Below are positions 34,297 through 47,575 of a stretch of 64,000 nt of DNA, in pieces (position 1 is the first letter of the stretch; every line of letters starts with the position of its first letter). The position numbers and the translations under genes are program-made. The stretch is taken from assembly GCA_020631735.1 (NCBI GenBank), contig CM036159.1, forward strand, positions 19,197,511 to 19,261,510. Direction: 5' to 3'. Below the pieces are notes generated by a model. The model saw only the letters and a list, made by a program, of their open reading frames with translations. It had not been told where the DNA came from and made no database searches. This DNA comes from Saccharum officinarum. Its lineage: Eukaryota > Streptophyta > Magnoliopsida > Poales > Poaceae.

Positions 34297-35875
34297 AACC
34301 TTTGCTAGTCCCTTAGCAAAACTAAACTCAACAATGGACCAGGAGTTTTAGGAATTTGAGACTTTTGAAAGTATTATAGCAACTCAATATAAATATTTAT
34401 ATGCTTTCATACCTCAAAAGTACACATGTATTCAAACAAGAATTCTCCTCTAGATTAAGGTAAACTATTCTAACTTTCAAACTTACTCATATTCCCTTCA
34501 ACTATGGAGCATGTAGCCTTCACTTGGGTCTTAAGCAATTGAAAGACAGAATGGTCAAGTCGAACACTATGTCTCAAGCACTTTGTTCAACTATTATTCT
34601 AGAGTTTTTTGCAAGTTTTCAAAATAAAACTTAGAGATTCCTTTGTATGACCCTCTTAAGTCTCTCAATATGTGGTATTTGTGGATCCTCACCAAGGCAA
34701 TAATGAGTTATGCCTTCTCTCTCATTCTACAGCTAAGGCTTATGTGAAGCTCATAGGTATGGAGACAGCGCATACATACTTGCAAAGCATATATTGTAAA
34801 GTTAAACAATGGATCCAGAGAAACGAGTCATACAATCAAATCAAGATGTGCATGTGTGTGGATAAGAGGAGTGGAGTGGATATATAGTGAATAAATGGTG
34901 ACAATGGTGACAATGGTGTAAACCTAATTCTACTTTTGCTTCTTAAATACATATCTCTCTTGGAACTTGGAAACACTTGCTTAGAGAACAAGGGCTATCT
35001 TACTCATCTCTCTTTTTTAGGCGAGCGTCAAAGTACCCATTGTTTTAATATCTTAGACACTTGTCTATTTTTTCTAATACTCTCTTTCTCTTTTTTAGAG
35101 TAACTTTTGCATAGCCACAAGTCTCTTTCTGCAACAAAACTTTTTGAGAAATAGTAACAAGAACTTAGAGCATATTTGGGGTGATTGGGTGGATGGATGA
35201 AAAACATGGTGTTTGCGTCCTGCCAGTGTAGAAGCAACATATTTGGGTGGAGTGTGTGTGATCTTGATTTTAAAAGCATGACAAGTCTCTAAGGTATCAA
35301 CAAAGCTTGACAACACTCAATGCAAAGTAAGTAGCATGTATATGTGGGCTTTCCTAATCTAGCATTCATGTATGGCTGTGGTAGGAATTCAAACTCTGTC
35401 ATACAAGGAACTCATCATATAGCATTTAAGATTTTCAAAAGATAAATCTCAAGAACTCAAGTATCACTAGGAACAAGATAAATAGTAGCTCAGACCTTCT
35501 CATATCATATCTGTCAATTACCTAGACTTAGATCAAACATTCGCTACCCACAGTTTTAGGCTCAGAGTAAATCTTTATGTCAAAACAATTACATTTAAAA
35601 CTCAGGAGAATTAGAGGCTAAAAGCTAGGTACTTGAAAAGAATTATGGCAGAGCAACTATTCATTATTTCCATAAAGAGATTATCTTCAGAGTCCATTTT
35701 ATTCTAGGCAGAAAAGCAAACTTTTATACACACTCTCTTTTTATTTTATTTTAAATTTAAAAATCACACCAATCTAATAGATATATATATATAAAGCTAA
35801 AAGAAAATCTTTATTTTGTTTTATGGTTATGCATCTTTTTATTGTTTTTAATAGCATTACTACTAAGTAGTTACT

Positions 35876-37310
35876 TGTAGGCACTACCTAGCATTACTAC
35901 TAAGTAGTTATCTTATTATTTCATATGAATAAAGAAGATAAAGATAAGAATAGAAAGTATCCGCAAGCGCACAGATAATTATACCATTGTAGTATTTTAC
36001 CCAGGAGTATTTCAGGGATCGTTATTTATATTTTACCACTGGGAAGAGATGGCTTAAAGAAAATGTGATGATCACTTGTATATACAATGGAGAGTGAACC
36101 ATGTCTAATCTATCTACTCATAACAGGGATAACTCAAAGTCACAAGATAAATATATAATGAATAATAAATATCAAGTCATAAATAGTGTAATTCACCTAG
36201 AGCACTTCCTTCTAAGGCAATATCATGGTTTAGGTAAAAGTAAAGGAATATTCCTAAGTCATTCTTAATTACATATCAGAGTATACTATAATTAATGCAA
36301 ATTACATCTAGCAATCATGGCAAGAATATTTTATATGTACACACAAGGGACATTACTAAGGAAGATCAAGAACAGAGCAAGTCTTTCTGCGCAACCAGGT
36401 CCTACTTGTCCTATATTCGGGGAGTGGACTACAAAGGACTCAACGGGAGTGTCACTTCCGTGACCTACCACATGGCTTGAATTATAGGGTGCATTCGTAG
36501 GTAAACAACATCTACACAATGTTGACCACTCACCCATGATGTCGAAGACTGAGCGCTATACGATCTTATGTTTAAATATAAAGACATTCTAACTATACTA
36601 GGCATATAATCAAAGTAGACAATGAATAATATAATTGAGAACATATATAATATATAGAGCAATGTCATATCTATTATAACTAGCAAGAATATATATAGAA
36701 ATATACAAAAGAGAGGTTACAGAAGGCTTTACCAAAACCGTGCTCTTGACCTGATCTGGAATCCAAGCGAAGCTTGCCTCCCTATACTTCTAGCCTAGTT
36801 AGCTATGCCCTAGAATTGGTGGAGCTCTAAGAAAACTAGGGTTTCTGGCTCTGATGACTTGATCAAATGACTTAGAGATATGGCTGACCCAGGGGGCAGA
36901 GCCCTGCTTATATAGGCCGGTGGAATTAACCGTGGCCCTCGGATCAAACTGACTTGAATCAATGATGAAGATGCAAACCCTAAGACGATGGAGAAACCGA
37001 CGTAGAAGCAGGAGGCTGACAGGGGACACCACGGGTCGGCCAACGTAGCCCTATGCCAGGTGGGCCCCCTTTGGTGGATCGCCTTCTCATGTCTTCTAGA
37101 TCCTTCTCAACTTAGTTCCGTGGTGGAATATGCTTTTATCCCAACGTCCTTGATATCTTGCCTCCTTTTCCTGATAAACCCCTGTAGAAACGCAGATTCA
37201 CCAAAACCTGTGGAATTCTATCAGATTAAACCTTAACTCTATGTTAGAGGTTGACATATGCCCTTTTTCATGTTTGGTTGATGGTTTATTATAGTAGTTA
37301 GTGACCGTCA
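35876..37310 (-). repeat. Right LTR of the coding-free element
   Basis: 1435 bp, direct repeat of 32845-34279. Immediately to its left (35852-35875) the interior carries GCATTACTACTAAGTAGTTA, which recurs just inside the LTR start, a local direct duplication at the boundary. Confidence 0.75.
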
Positions 37311-37868
37311 ATAGTGGGCTTGACATGATCTAGTCGTCTCTCCTACCTTATGTGCTTCACCTAAGATGCTTTTGTAGTACTACTCATATTTTGAAACTTT
37401 AAGTTTTTACGCCAACATGTTTTGTCACCTAATGTTAATAAATCTTCTGCACTCTGATGTATGTTATTTTTGTACCAAGTGTTGTAATGTTGTGGTAACT
37501 CCATGTTGATCCTGTATGAGTTATAAAATATTGATGATTCGAGGTTCCCCGAGGACACCCAATGGGCTACCAGAGTTATCTGGCTCTCGTGTGCAGCAAT
37601 CAGAGGTCTTTAGGACAATAACAGGTACATGTGGGCCATATAATTTGGATGGTTCTACCATAAGAGAGACACAAGAGTGCTACAGAAATGTAATGACGTG
37701 GGAGTCGAGGAAGCGGAACAACGCAATAACACAGCGGACGATTACCAGAGCAATCAATTCTCGTAGGACTTCCTCAATCAAATTGAGTTTGTAGGCTGGG
37801 CCGCTGACTGTGGGGGTGCATAACATTGGGCTTTAGGGGTGCATATAGAGTCAAAACGTGGGTATTCT
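37311..37868. other. Unassigned intergenic sequence, probably old LTR remnant
   Basis: No gene. A 92-codon open frame (37516-37794) has no recognisable motif. The phrase ATTCGAGGTTCCCCGAGGACACCC resembles a gypsy LTR interior, so this may continue the remnant that ended at 32844. Confidence 0.35.
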
Positions 37869-37879
37869 AACTAGAAAAC

Positions 37880-38783
37880 CAAAAAAAGATGTAGTAGATA
37901 TCTGCAAGAGTCTCTTCCACATGCTTCTTTCCTCGAGCTACAGTAGATCACAGGCGAATCCTAGGCAATTTCCAACTCCTGGCATCACTCTGTCGATTCC
38001 TTCTCATCGCCGGTGGACACTTTGGTGCCAAGGATGGGGAGGAGTGGTGGAATCGATGGCCGGTGTATATACGCCTCCTTTTTCAGTGTTGGCTATGTCG
38101 ATGTTGGGTGGGTTTCGATGGTGGTTTGTGGGCAGGAGGACCATAGCGACAGTATCATCTGTAGGAGGCTTAGCATCGATGATTTTTTTCTTTGTTTCCT
38201 TCGTCTGTGTCGGTGCTTGAATCTTCTATGTGCTTCTTTGGGTTGTCTGTGGCCTTCGTCAATGGCAACGCTGAATCCATGACCTACAACATGGCTGCTA
38301 TTTGAAGGAGACTTGGTGCTTTTACCAGTGGCGTTTTCACTGAGATTTTGTTCCTCCAAGGAGGTTTCCCTTGGAGGTTATGGATCCACTTGCTCCTATA
38401 TGTGGGCTAGTGTTCTTGGATCCCCTTTGTGGGATTGTTCCTTGTTGGCCAGAGCTTGTTGGTGATGCGACTGGTGTCTGTTTCTGGTGAAAGTGGGATT
38501 TACCCAGGGCGTTCAATGGTTAAACAGCACGGTGTGCTACTGATGGGCTTCAAAATCAAGACTCGTCATCGAATCAGGAATCAACCGGAAGCTTCATTCT
38601 GGATCTGCTTCATTGTGGGATATGGAGGAGGACCAGGCTGCGACAGCGATGGTCGGTGATGGCGATAGGCACTAGATGCTCTTGTAATGGACCTATGTGT
38701 AATTTTATTTTCTTTCAGGGGTACCTAGTATGGGGATTGGTTTTAAGTGTTTGATATCAATAAAATCCAAACCTTTCAAAAAA
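37880..38783 (+). mobile_element. Poly(A)-tailed retroposon with target-site duplication
   Basis: About 0.9 kb bounded by AACTAGAAAAC on both sides (37869-37879 and 38784-38794). It ends in an A-run after TCAATAAAATCCAAACCTTTC, which holds an AATAAA-like signal. These are marks of target-primed reverse transcription. The body has short frames only (for example 37858-38220) and no RT motif. It could be a 5'-truncated LINE 3' end or a processed transcript copy; I cannot tell which. Confidence 0.65.
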
Positions 38784-38794
38784 AACTAGAAAAC

Positions 38795-40050
38795 AAAAAT
38801 TTGGATGGTGCATCGGCACTTGTGGCAGAACCTCCTAAAATAACACACTTTCAGAGGTGCTTGTCTTCCACTAGACACTAAGCACCCCAAAAGTAAGCTA
38901 AAACAGACAGTTCCGCCAAGCACACCCCTAGGGAGAACTCAAAACCATCCATGTTTTACCTCTAGGATCCAATAATGAGTACGTGCTTACAATACTTAGT
39001 CCATTTCATACAATATAGAGTCTTGACAGATTATTTATTATAATAACATAGTTTAGAGTGTGATAATTAAACAACGAAAATGAAATAACATCTAGCAGAA
39101 TGATACATGGATCCATCTGTGCCCACCAGAAGAATCCTCCACACAAGATCTAACTCCTCAAGCTGTACCTACAACAAGGTAAAATAAACCTTGAGTATAC
39201 AATGTACTCGTAGGTCTTACCCAATCAGTGGGAATGATTTCCTGACTCTCAAGGATATGATAGGCATTAAGACTTGTGTTTCTTTTGTTTGCGGAAAGCA
39301 TTACTAATAGTTCATTCTTAAGATCAAGTTTTCCTAGCAGTCAGGATTACTTCATTAGCTAACCATTCTAGGTAAGTACCTGTTCTACATTCAAGCAAGG
39401 GTTGAGCAATAGAACTATTTTACCACCTTTCATATTCTAGTTCTTACTATGGTGCTAGACCATAGCCAAGTCGTACCGTCTCATGGAAACGACGATTTGC
39501 AAACCAATGTATCCTAGCTGGGTACCCCAAAACACACACCTCGCTTGTACCCTAGGCACAAACGAGATCAACCCATTCCACTCCTGTCGAGGGGTCTAGA
39601 TCCCCGTCCAAACTTGGACCCCAAGCCCCCACACTTGAGGCCTGGCCTCAATGTGGTGCTTAGACCTCCACCTTTCCCCGCCTTCAATCAGTCGGTCCAA
39701 AAAGAGCCAGAACCCATGACAAGAGAAACGATCCTTCCTGCTCCCATAGGCAAGTATGTGCTCAGGATAATAAGTCTATGACCTGACTACCATCCACGGT
39801 AACGGACGGTCCTCAATCGACACGGACAAGGAAAACAGTGTAACCAAGCTAAGCCCCGTGGACGCGGGACACAACTTGTTACACCCACCAATAACCCATT
39901 CCTTATCCCTGTCCGGTCACCATTTTATTCCTATCATTTTATCAGGAGAGTAATAATAATATTCACCTACATGTGAGTAACGATAGGTTACCCATGCTAC
40001 CGAAAGCCTAAGCATAGCAGCTACTCGAACCTACACTAGTCAGACTCCTA

Positions 40051-40052
<2 letters not shown>
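38795..40052 (-). mobile_element. Old gypsy-type LTR remnant, minus orientation
   Basis: Reverse-oriented relative of 31573-32844: GGTCCTCAATCGACAC at 39810-39825, and CTACAACAAGGTAAAATAAACC with CTTGAGTATACAATGTACTC near 39169-39210. No open frame or defined end. The right side runs into a TA microsatellite. Confidence 0.5.
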
Positions 40053-40131
<79 letters not shown>

Positions 40132-40198
40132 GTTTCCATAAAATTCCTGCAACGTAAATATATGTGGTTTCCATAAAATTCTTGCAACGTAAATGCAC

Positions 40199-40246
<48 letters not shown>
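40053..40246. repeat. TA and CA microsatellites around a 35-bp tandem duplication
   Basis: (AT)n at 40053-40128, two 35-bp tandem copies with one mismatch (40126-40160 and 40161-40195, each with GTGGTTTCCATAAAATTC), then (CA)n to 40230 and (TA)8 at 40231-40246. Peptides read through it (YIYIYI, CVCVCV) are artefacts of the repeats. Confidence 0.9.
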
Positions 40247-40651
<405 letters not shown>

Positions 40652-42528
40652 TATCAAAATAAGGGTTTATGAACCAGGGCTTGCCCTATGCAGGCGCGGT
40701 GTCAGCTGAGTCAGTCAGTGGCGGCTCCGGGACCTCCTCCGGTACGAGAATCTCCTTCTCGTACTCCTCAATGATCTCTTCGTACTTGGGCTCGTCGGGA
40801 ATCACGATCTCTGCTGACTCGATCTCTAAATGCATGCGATGATGATGATGTGACAATTATTATTTAAGCAACAGAAATTTTGAAAATAAAATTACACATC
40901 TCAAGCTAACAAGCTAGCTCTAATGTCTAACATACTAAGCTAAGCATCATCTTCATCAAACAAGGCTTCATGCTCAACTAACAAACACTTAATTTCATAA
41001 AATCAATGTTACCCTTTATTTCTACTAAAGATTTAATATATTAAAAACAAGGGGCATTTAGTCACCCTAATAACTTACTTATCTTATGGCTACAAAAATT
41101 ATAGTAAGCACTTAATAATACAATGAAGCTACTATAAAATTTTTAGAATTATTACTATCACCAATCTACCACAAAAATCCCTTCAATAATTAACCTAATA
41201 ATATTAAGCACTTTCAAATGATTTAATAGCCCTTAGTAACAACACAGATATGTATGAAATTACTATACTAACAGGTAGATCATAATTTCAGGAACCTAAC
41301 AAAATCAGTTTTACAATTTTTGGACACCTATATAAATTTATATTAAATTTACAAATCTAGCTCAGAAATTAAAATAGAAAACTATTGCTAATTCCTGAGA
41401 AAAAGAAAAGGCGGATTGAATCGTGTGGCCCACATATGCACGGCCCAAGGGGGAAACCCGCGCGGGCGTCGGCTCTTTTGCAATAGAGACCCCAAACTCT
41501 TCCCAAACTATGCCACACTCCTTTCACTATTTCTATCTCTCTCTGGCTACTTCACCTAACCCCCTAGGTTTTCCCTAATTTCCCCACGCACATCCTCGAG
41601 GCAGGGCGCGCGGCGGCGCGGTGAGCAGCAGCACAGGGTGGCTACGCCGGCCACCTAGGACCTACGTGGACCCATCTAGCGGGTTGATCACCATCTCTAA
41701 CCCTAACGGCTGTGGTTGCAGTGAGGGGTGGCGGGGCTCACTGGTGAGGGCTGCAGGGACGTGTGGCAATCCACGATGGCGACGTGATCGTTCCGGTGAA
41801 CAAGGGCAGCTACAAGCCTAACCAACTAGCGGGTGAGCATCAGGGGCTTACTATGAACTCAGCTAGAGCGACGGTTGGAGTAGTGGATGTCGGAGGAGGG
41901 CTGGGCGCGTGCAACTGAGCCGTGCGGCGGCGCACCACGGTGGACACGCCTATGACGGCAACACCGGGTAGGGGTAGCGGTTCTATGGAGAAGCGCAGAG
42001 CGAAGAGGGGATCGAGGCGAAGCTAAGGGCGCAGCGAGGCTAGCCTCTAGTGGCCTTGGGGAAGGTTGCCACCCGCATCGCCCGAGCATGGCCATATCGA
42101 CCCAGCGAAGAGGAAAATGCTAAATTGGAGCTTGGCCACACTCCAATCATGGTCAGATAGGATCAGGCGGACAGGTGGCTTAAAGATGGAGCTAGAGACG
42201 TGACAAATCGGGTGATGGTGACATCTCCTTGCTGGATTTAATGACGGCATCACACTGGGTGGACACGATATGGAAGGGAAGGGAGAGGGTCAGCCTGCGC
42301 TCGGCGCCACGTACTTAAAGACGATGGCGGTTGGGGGGGTACGGCTATCGCGGCGGGCTTAGGCGCACATGGAGATACCGCGGCTACGAACACGGCCATG
42401 TGCCGGTGCAGCAAGTGCGCCACATGCGCGCGCGGCAGTGGCAGTGCCATCGGGTAGGGCCAGGCAGCGGCACAGAGTTGCAAGGAGCGCGGACGCGATG
42501 GCGAGGCGACGGCGCCGGGCAGCAGGGA

Positions 42529-45406
42529 TGTCACACCCGGTTTTCTAAAGAACAAAACTAGGCTAATCATATGTGTGCCCAGGAAGTCCACACATATGCC
42601 AGAATGAAAAAGTATCAGAAACAATGTTATTATATAACGTATACATAGCTATATTAACACTTACATCAGAGTATCGCGGAACGGTGACTAAACTTCAGGC
42701 TCCATTCTTCTCAGGGATGGCTGACTAGGGGTAACATATGCCTAGCACTTCTACTAGTCTTCTGGAAACTCCACTACACCTTTGTCCTTTTTCCGAGTAG
42801 CATCTTTTACACACTGGAGTGTTGGGGAAATAGCAAGAATGAGTCCATGTCGAACTCTACAAGTATAACACAGGGTTCATGAGGCTCAAAAAGGCTAGAC
42901 ACTATTTAACTGCGTTTAGCTTTTAATCATCATATAATTAGCAATTGAGTAGCATCAAGGTAATCCAAATCCCATTAATGAATCAATGATCAATTGTAAT
43001 AAGGATAATGAATAGCATTAACATGAGCATAATAATAATCAACAATAATTAAGCATGATATAATAATGGTGATCAACTATTCTGTAAGAATCCCCAAGGC
43101 CGCTCGTATCCGTGAGCACGGCTAGTATACCAGTTTTTAACTCTGCGCAGAGGTGTACACTTTCACTGTGAGTCATGATTTCCAAATGCATGGGTTTGCA
43201 AGGCCCAAAACATCAGAGACCATATAAAGCCATTCAAAAGTTCGTCTAACAAGTTAGGGCCATTAGATTCACTCGGCAGGCAGATGTAGAACCCCCCTTC
43301 CCTGTGGCACAACAACCGCAGCCTATACACACTAGGCCAGGGGCTCGCACTACACCCAACGTGGCAAGCCATTCTTACGCCATTTAAGATAACCTCTAAC
43401 AAGCTAGAAAAGGTCTCTTGAACAACTAGAGCCAGAGCCATATAGCTCTCACAGCTGTACTGTATATCCTGGTTATCACTTACAGGTAAGTCCTTACGGA
43501 GAGTAACTAGAGCATCAAAATAACCCACATGCTCTAGCCCCCTTTCAACAGAAATAACATCATCTTAATTGGTTGATTGCATAATCCATTAGTCAAATTA
43601 CAAGATCATTGTTCATAATTAAGCGCTAGCAGTAGCTACCCAAATGCATAACCCATAGGTGACAAGGAAACAAGATATCAATAGCTAAGTTATAATCTCT
43701 ATGGTTGTCAAGGAAGACACATGCATATGTATAATAATTTCAGTGAATAGGACAACAAGGATGGTCCCATGTTATACTTGCCTTAATCAAAGCTTTCCTG
43801 ATGATACTGCTGACTTGGCTCAAAGTAATACTCCGAATCGTCTAGATACTGCTCACCTTCTATACTCGATCATCAATCAACAACACACATGCATCCAATT
43901 TCAAACATACACGAAGCAAACAAAGAGATACATTTAGAACAGTACACCAACAGTAACAAAACAGTAATAAAAGTTTATAAAACTCTTCTACACGTTTCTA
44001 CGATCACACAGACGCAAAGATCACCAAATTCGGAGTTAAAACGTAAAAGTTATGAATTTTCTAAGATTTCCTATAGATAAATAAATGCTTAATTATAAAC
44101 TCGAAAAATAAATTATCAAAACTAACTGTACAACTACACTAACATGTAGAGCTCGCAAATACAAACCTAACGCAACTTGAACGGATCAAATCGAAGTTAA
44201 AACGAAGATTTTATGACCAAAACAATTCTAGTGGCAAAACTGTAATTTCCTGAAAACGTATTTTTGAATAAACCGGTAGAAAATACGCTTTCAAAACACG
44301 AAAACAGATTCAGGATATTGCGCTAAGGATCGCGGTTTGATTACTAAAAAGCTGAGGGTCTCTTTAACAAATTTACCCGCGAAGGGGTAAGTTCTAATCT
44401 GGGCCGTTGATCTCGATTTGGACGGCTCGTGTTCATCATCAAGTCTACAGTGCTCATACCGGTCACCCTCTTCATGTCCGGCCGGCGGCCCCCCATGGCC
44501 GGCGGGCTCCATCTCACCGGAGATGGCGGTTCTCCCTAACTAGACCACCAATCGACCTGGAACTTGATCCAAACGGAAGAGAAACTCCATGCGAACTCAT
44601 CTAGGCATTAAGAACTAGCTACGATAGACCGAATACGACGCGCGGCAACAAGGGGACGATGGCGCCATTACCGACTCGTCGGTGATCTTCAAAAGCTCGA
44701 TTCGAAGCCTCTCCAACCAAAAGAAAAACATGAGAAGGTAGAGGAGAAGAGTGCGGACTCACCAATGCAATGAAATCGGCTTCAAATCCACCCGAGAGCT
44801 CTACCCGCGATCAACCGAAACCTCCAACAACCTCAAACCCTAAACCTCGTTTTCTTGCGGTAGAGTTCATGGTTTAGATGAAAAACGGGAACTAGAAGAC
44901 CTATGCGACCTATTTATAGCTTCAAGTTGCCGTGTTCGGGTAAGATTTCCCGGAAATCGCGAGAAGGACGGTCGGTGGTACTCCGGTTCGGAGTCCAGCT
45001 CGAACACGGGAGGAGGAAGACGACCGACAACCGGGCCCCACCAGTCAGCGACCAAGAGAGGGCGCGACTGCTGGCTCGGCTGCTCATCTGCTGGTCTGCT
45101 GGGCTGGCCCACGCGGTCGCAGGCGCGGAGGAAAGCAGGCCGATCCGACGGGCCTTCGGGCCACCAGGTAAGAAGGTAAGTTGTTTTTATTTTTTTCTTC
45201 TTTCTTTTCTTCATTTGTTTATTTAGCAAACTATTCCAAATAAAATTTTTCAAACCAAATCAAAATAAAATAAAATAAAATAAATGCAACAGCATGAATG
45301 CATCACCAAATACTATTTTTTTTAAAAAAATTTAATTCCCCATTAATCGCTATCTAAATTATTTAAAATTCCTTATTTCTAAAGTTTAGAATTTTTGGGT
45401 GTTACA
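42529..45406 (-). repeat. 3' LTR of the defective Tekay-like element
   Basis: 2878 bp, TGTCACACCC...GGGTGTTACA in plus sense. Minus-strand TATA at 44911-44918 (TATTTATA in plus sense), giving a ~0.5-kb U3 and a long R/U5. Confidence 0.92.
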
Positions 45407-45424
45407 AATTCTACCCCCCTTAAA
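45407..45424 (-). other. Polypurine tract of the defective Tekay-like element
   Basis: AATTCTACCCCCCTTAAA in plus sense is a purine-rich run on the minus strand, directly before the 3' LTR. Very similar to the tract at 11314-11329. Confidence 0.8.
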
Positions 45425-45454
45425 ATGAATCTCGTCCCGAGATTCGGACGATGC

Positions 45455-47575
45455 TTACTCAACTAACTGTGGGTATGCTTTCCTCAATTCATCCTCTCTT
45501 TCCCAAGTTGCCTCTGCCTCTGAATATCGATTCCACTGTACTTTACACATCTTAATAATCCGACTTCGAGTAACTCTCTCAGCAGTCTCTAAAATCTTAA
45601 TCGGAAACTCTTCATATGTAAGATCCTCCTTAACAGTCAACTCTTCTAAAGGTATCTGCTCCTCAGGCACCCGTAAACACTTCTTAAGTTGTGAAACATA
45701 GAACACATTATGCACTCCAGATAAATTTTCAGGCAACTCTAATTGATAAGCAACTTCTCCACGTCTAGTAATAATTTTAAATGGTCCAACATACCTTGGT
45801 GCTAATTTACCTTTCATGTTAAACCTCTTCACACTTCTCATAAGTGACCCTTCAAATAGACAGAATCACCTACCTAAAAAAACTAAATCTCTTCTCCTAT
45901 TATCAGCATAACTCTTCTGACGAGACTGTGCTACTCTCAAATTCTCACGAATCACTCGCACTTGATCTTCTGTGTTTCTAAGAACATCTGTACCAAACAC
46001 TTGAGATTCACCTGTCTGATCCCAAAACAATGGAGTTCTACACTTATGTCCATACAAAGCTTCAAACGGTGCCATCTTAAGACTCTGTTGATAACTATTA
46101 TTGTAAGAGAATTCTGCATAAGGCAAACTCTTATCCCAACTAGTTCCATATTGCAATGCACAAGCTCTCAACATATCCTCTAATACCTGGTTGGTCCTTT
46201 CAGTCTGTCCATCTGTCTGTGGATGATATGCTGTACTAAAATTCAATTTTGTTCCCAATGATTCATGCACAGCTTTTCAAAAGTGCGACGTAAACTGCGA
46301 TCCTTGATCAGATACAATCTTCTTTGGAATTCCATGCAAACATACTATTCTTTCTATATACAAGGTAATTGTACTCCCGTGTAATTTAGTCTTGACTGGT
46401 ATAAAATGAGCAACTTTAGTCAATCTATCCACTATCACCCAAATAGAATCATAACCTCTCTGAGTACGCGGTAACCCTACTATAAAGTCCATACCAACTT
46501 CCTCCCACTTCCATTCAGGAATCTTCATTGGTTGCACAATCCAGCAGGTCTCTGATGCTCTGCTTTCACCCTCTGACAAGTGTCACACAATGCCACATAC
46601 TCAGCCACATCTCGCTTTAATCCAACCCACCAATATTTCTGTTTAAGATCCAAATACATCTTAGTACTACCAGGATGAATGGAATAAGCTGACTCATGAG
46701 CTTCGCTAAGAATTGCCTGTCGAACAGCTTGATCCTCAGGTACACACAGCCTCTTTCCAAACCACAAAATTCCATTATCATCCATCCGAAAACCCTGGTG
46801 ACTTACCAATCACTATATCTTCTGCTATCTTCTTCAGTTTCTCATCCTTCAACTGACCCTTGTAAATTTCTTACTCTAAAGTAGGCTCTATCACTAATTC
46901 CATTGTATTAGTAACAATTCCCAAATTCAAATATTCAAATTCAGCACATAACTCACTAGTCATAGACAACGTCCGTATCTCATTGGCATAACTTTTCCTA
47001 CTAAGAGCATCAGCTACTTTATTAGCCTTACCAGGATGATAGTGTATCTCAATATCATAATCCTTAATCAACTCTAACCATTTGCGTTGCCTCAAATTCA
47101 GATCTGACTGAGTGAAAATATACTTCAAACTCTTATGATCAGTGTATATATCACTCTTATGTCCAATCAAATAATGTCTCTAAATCTTTAAAGCATGAAC
47201 TACAGCTGCTAACTCCAAATCATGTGTAGGATAATTCAACTCATGCTTTCTCAACTGCCTAGATGCATAAGCCACAACTCTGCCTTCTTGCATAAGAACA
47301 CATCCCAAACCTTGACGAGAAGCATCACAATAAATAGAAAACTTCTTACTCAAATCCGGCAAAACCAAAACAGGCGCTGTAGTCAACCTCTTCTTCAATT
47401 CCTCAAAACTAGCTTGACATTTATCTGACCACACAAACTTGGCATTCTTCTCTAATAGAGATGTCATAGGTTTAGCAAGTTTAGAAAACCCTTCAATGAA
47501 CCGTCTGTAATATCCAGCTAATCCCAAGAAACTACGAATCTCGCTAACATCAAAAGGTGGTTTCCAATTCAATAG
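45455..47575 (-). pseudogene. Partial broken pol: RT thumb, RNase H, integrase, chromodomain-type end
   Basis: Coding similarity begins abruptly near 47575 with the RT connection ([11 protein letters not shown]). It passes through RNase H ([25 protein letters not shown]), a complete HHCC zinc region (EAHESAYSIHP then CDTCQRV), the integrase core (GMDFIVGLP, VSDQGSQF, then HPQTDGQTE) and the C-terminus (GVHNVFYVSQLKKCLRVPE), ending with an ATWEREDELRKAYP-type tail at the TAA at 45455. Catalytic residues of integrase are present, but the frame changes near 46870, near 46550 and near 45866, and stops fall at about 47180 and 46277. The FIDD-type RT palm, protease and gag are absent. Confidence 0.85.

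Larger units (their letters stand above)
32845..37310 (-). mobile_element. Coding-free LTR retrotransposon (LARD-like)
   Basis: Two direct repeats of 1435 bp each (32845-34279 and 35876-37310) start TGTAGGCACTAC and end GTGACCGTCA (mutated to GATCGTGA in the left one), about 10% diverged by eye. The 1.6-kb interior (34280-35875) has no retroviral motif. A purine tract on the minus strand beside the left LTR suggests minus orientation. The sequence beside the right LTR does not look like a tRNA-Met PBS. I found no matching 5-bp flanks (GTTTT against ATAGT), so it is old or rearranged. Confidence 0.7.

Noticed and set aside
32840..37315. GTTTT / ATAGT as a target duplication for the coding-free element
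   Set aside because: The two pentamers do not match, so no TSD is claimed.
40008..40231. Frames encoding YIYIYI and CVCVCV peptides
   Set aside because: Translations of TA and CA microsatellites.
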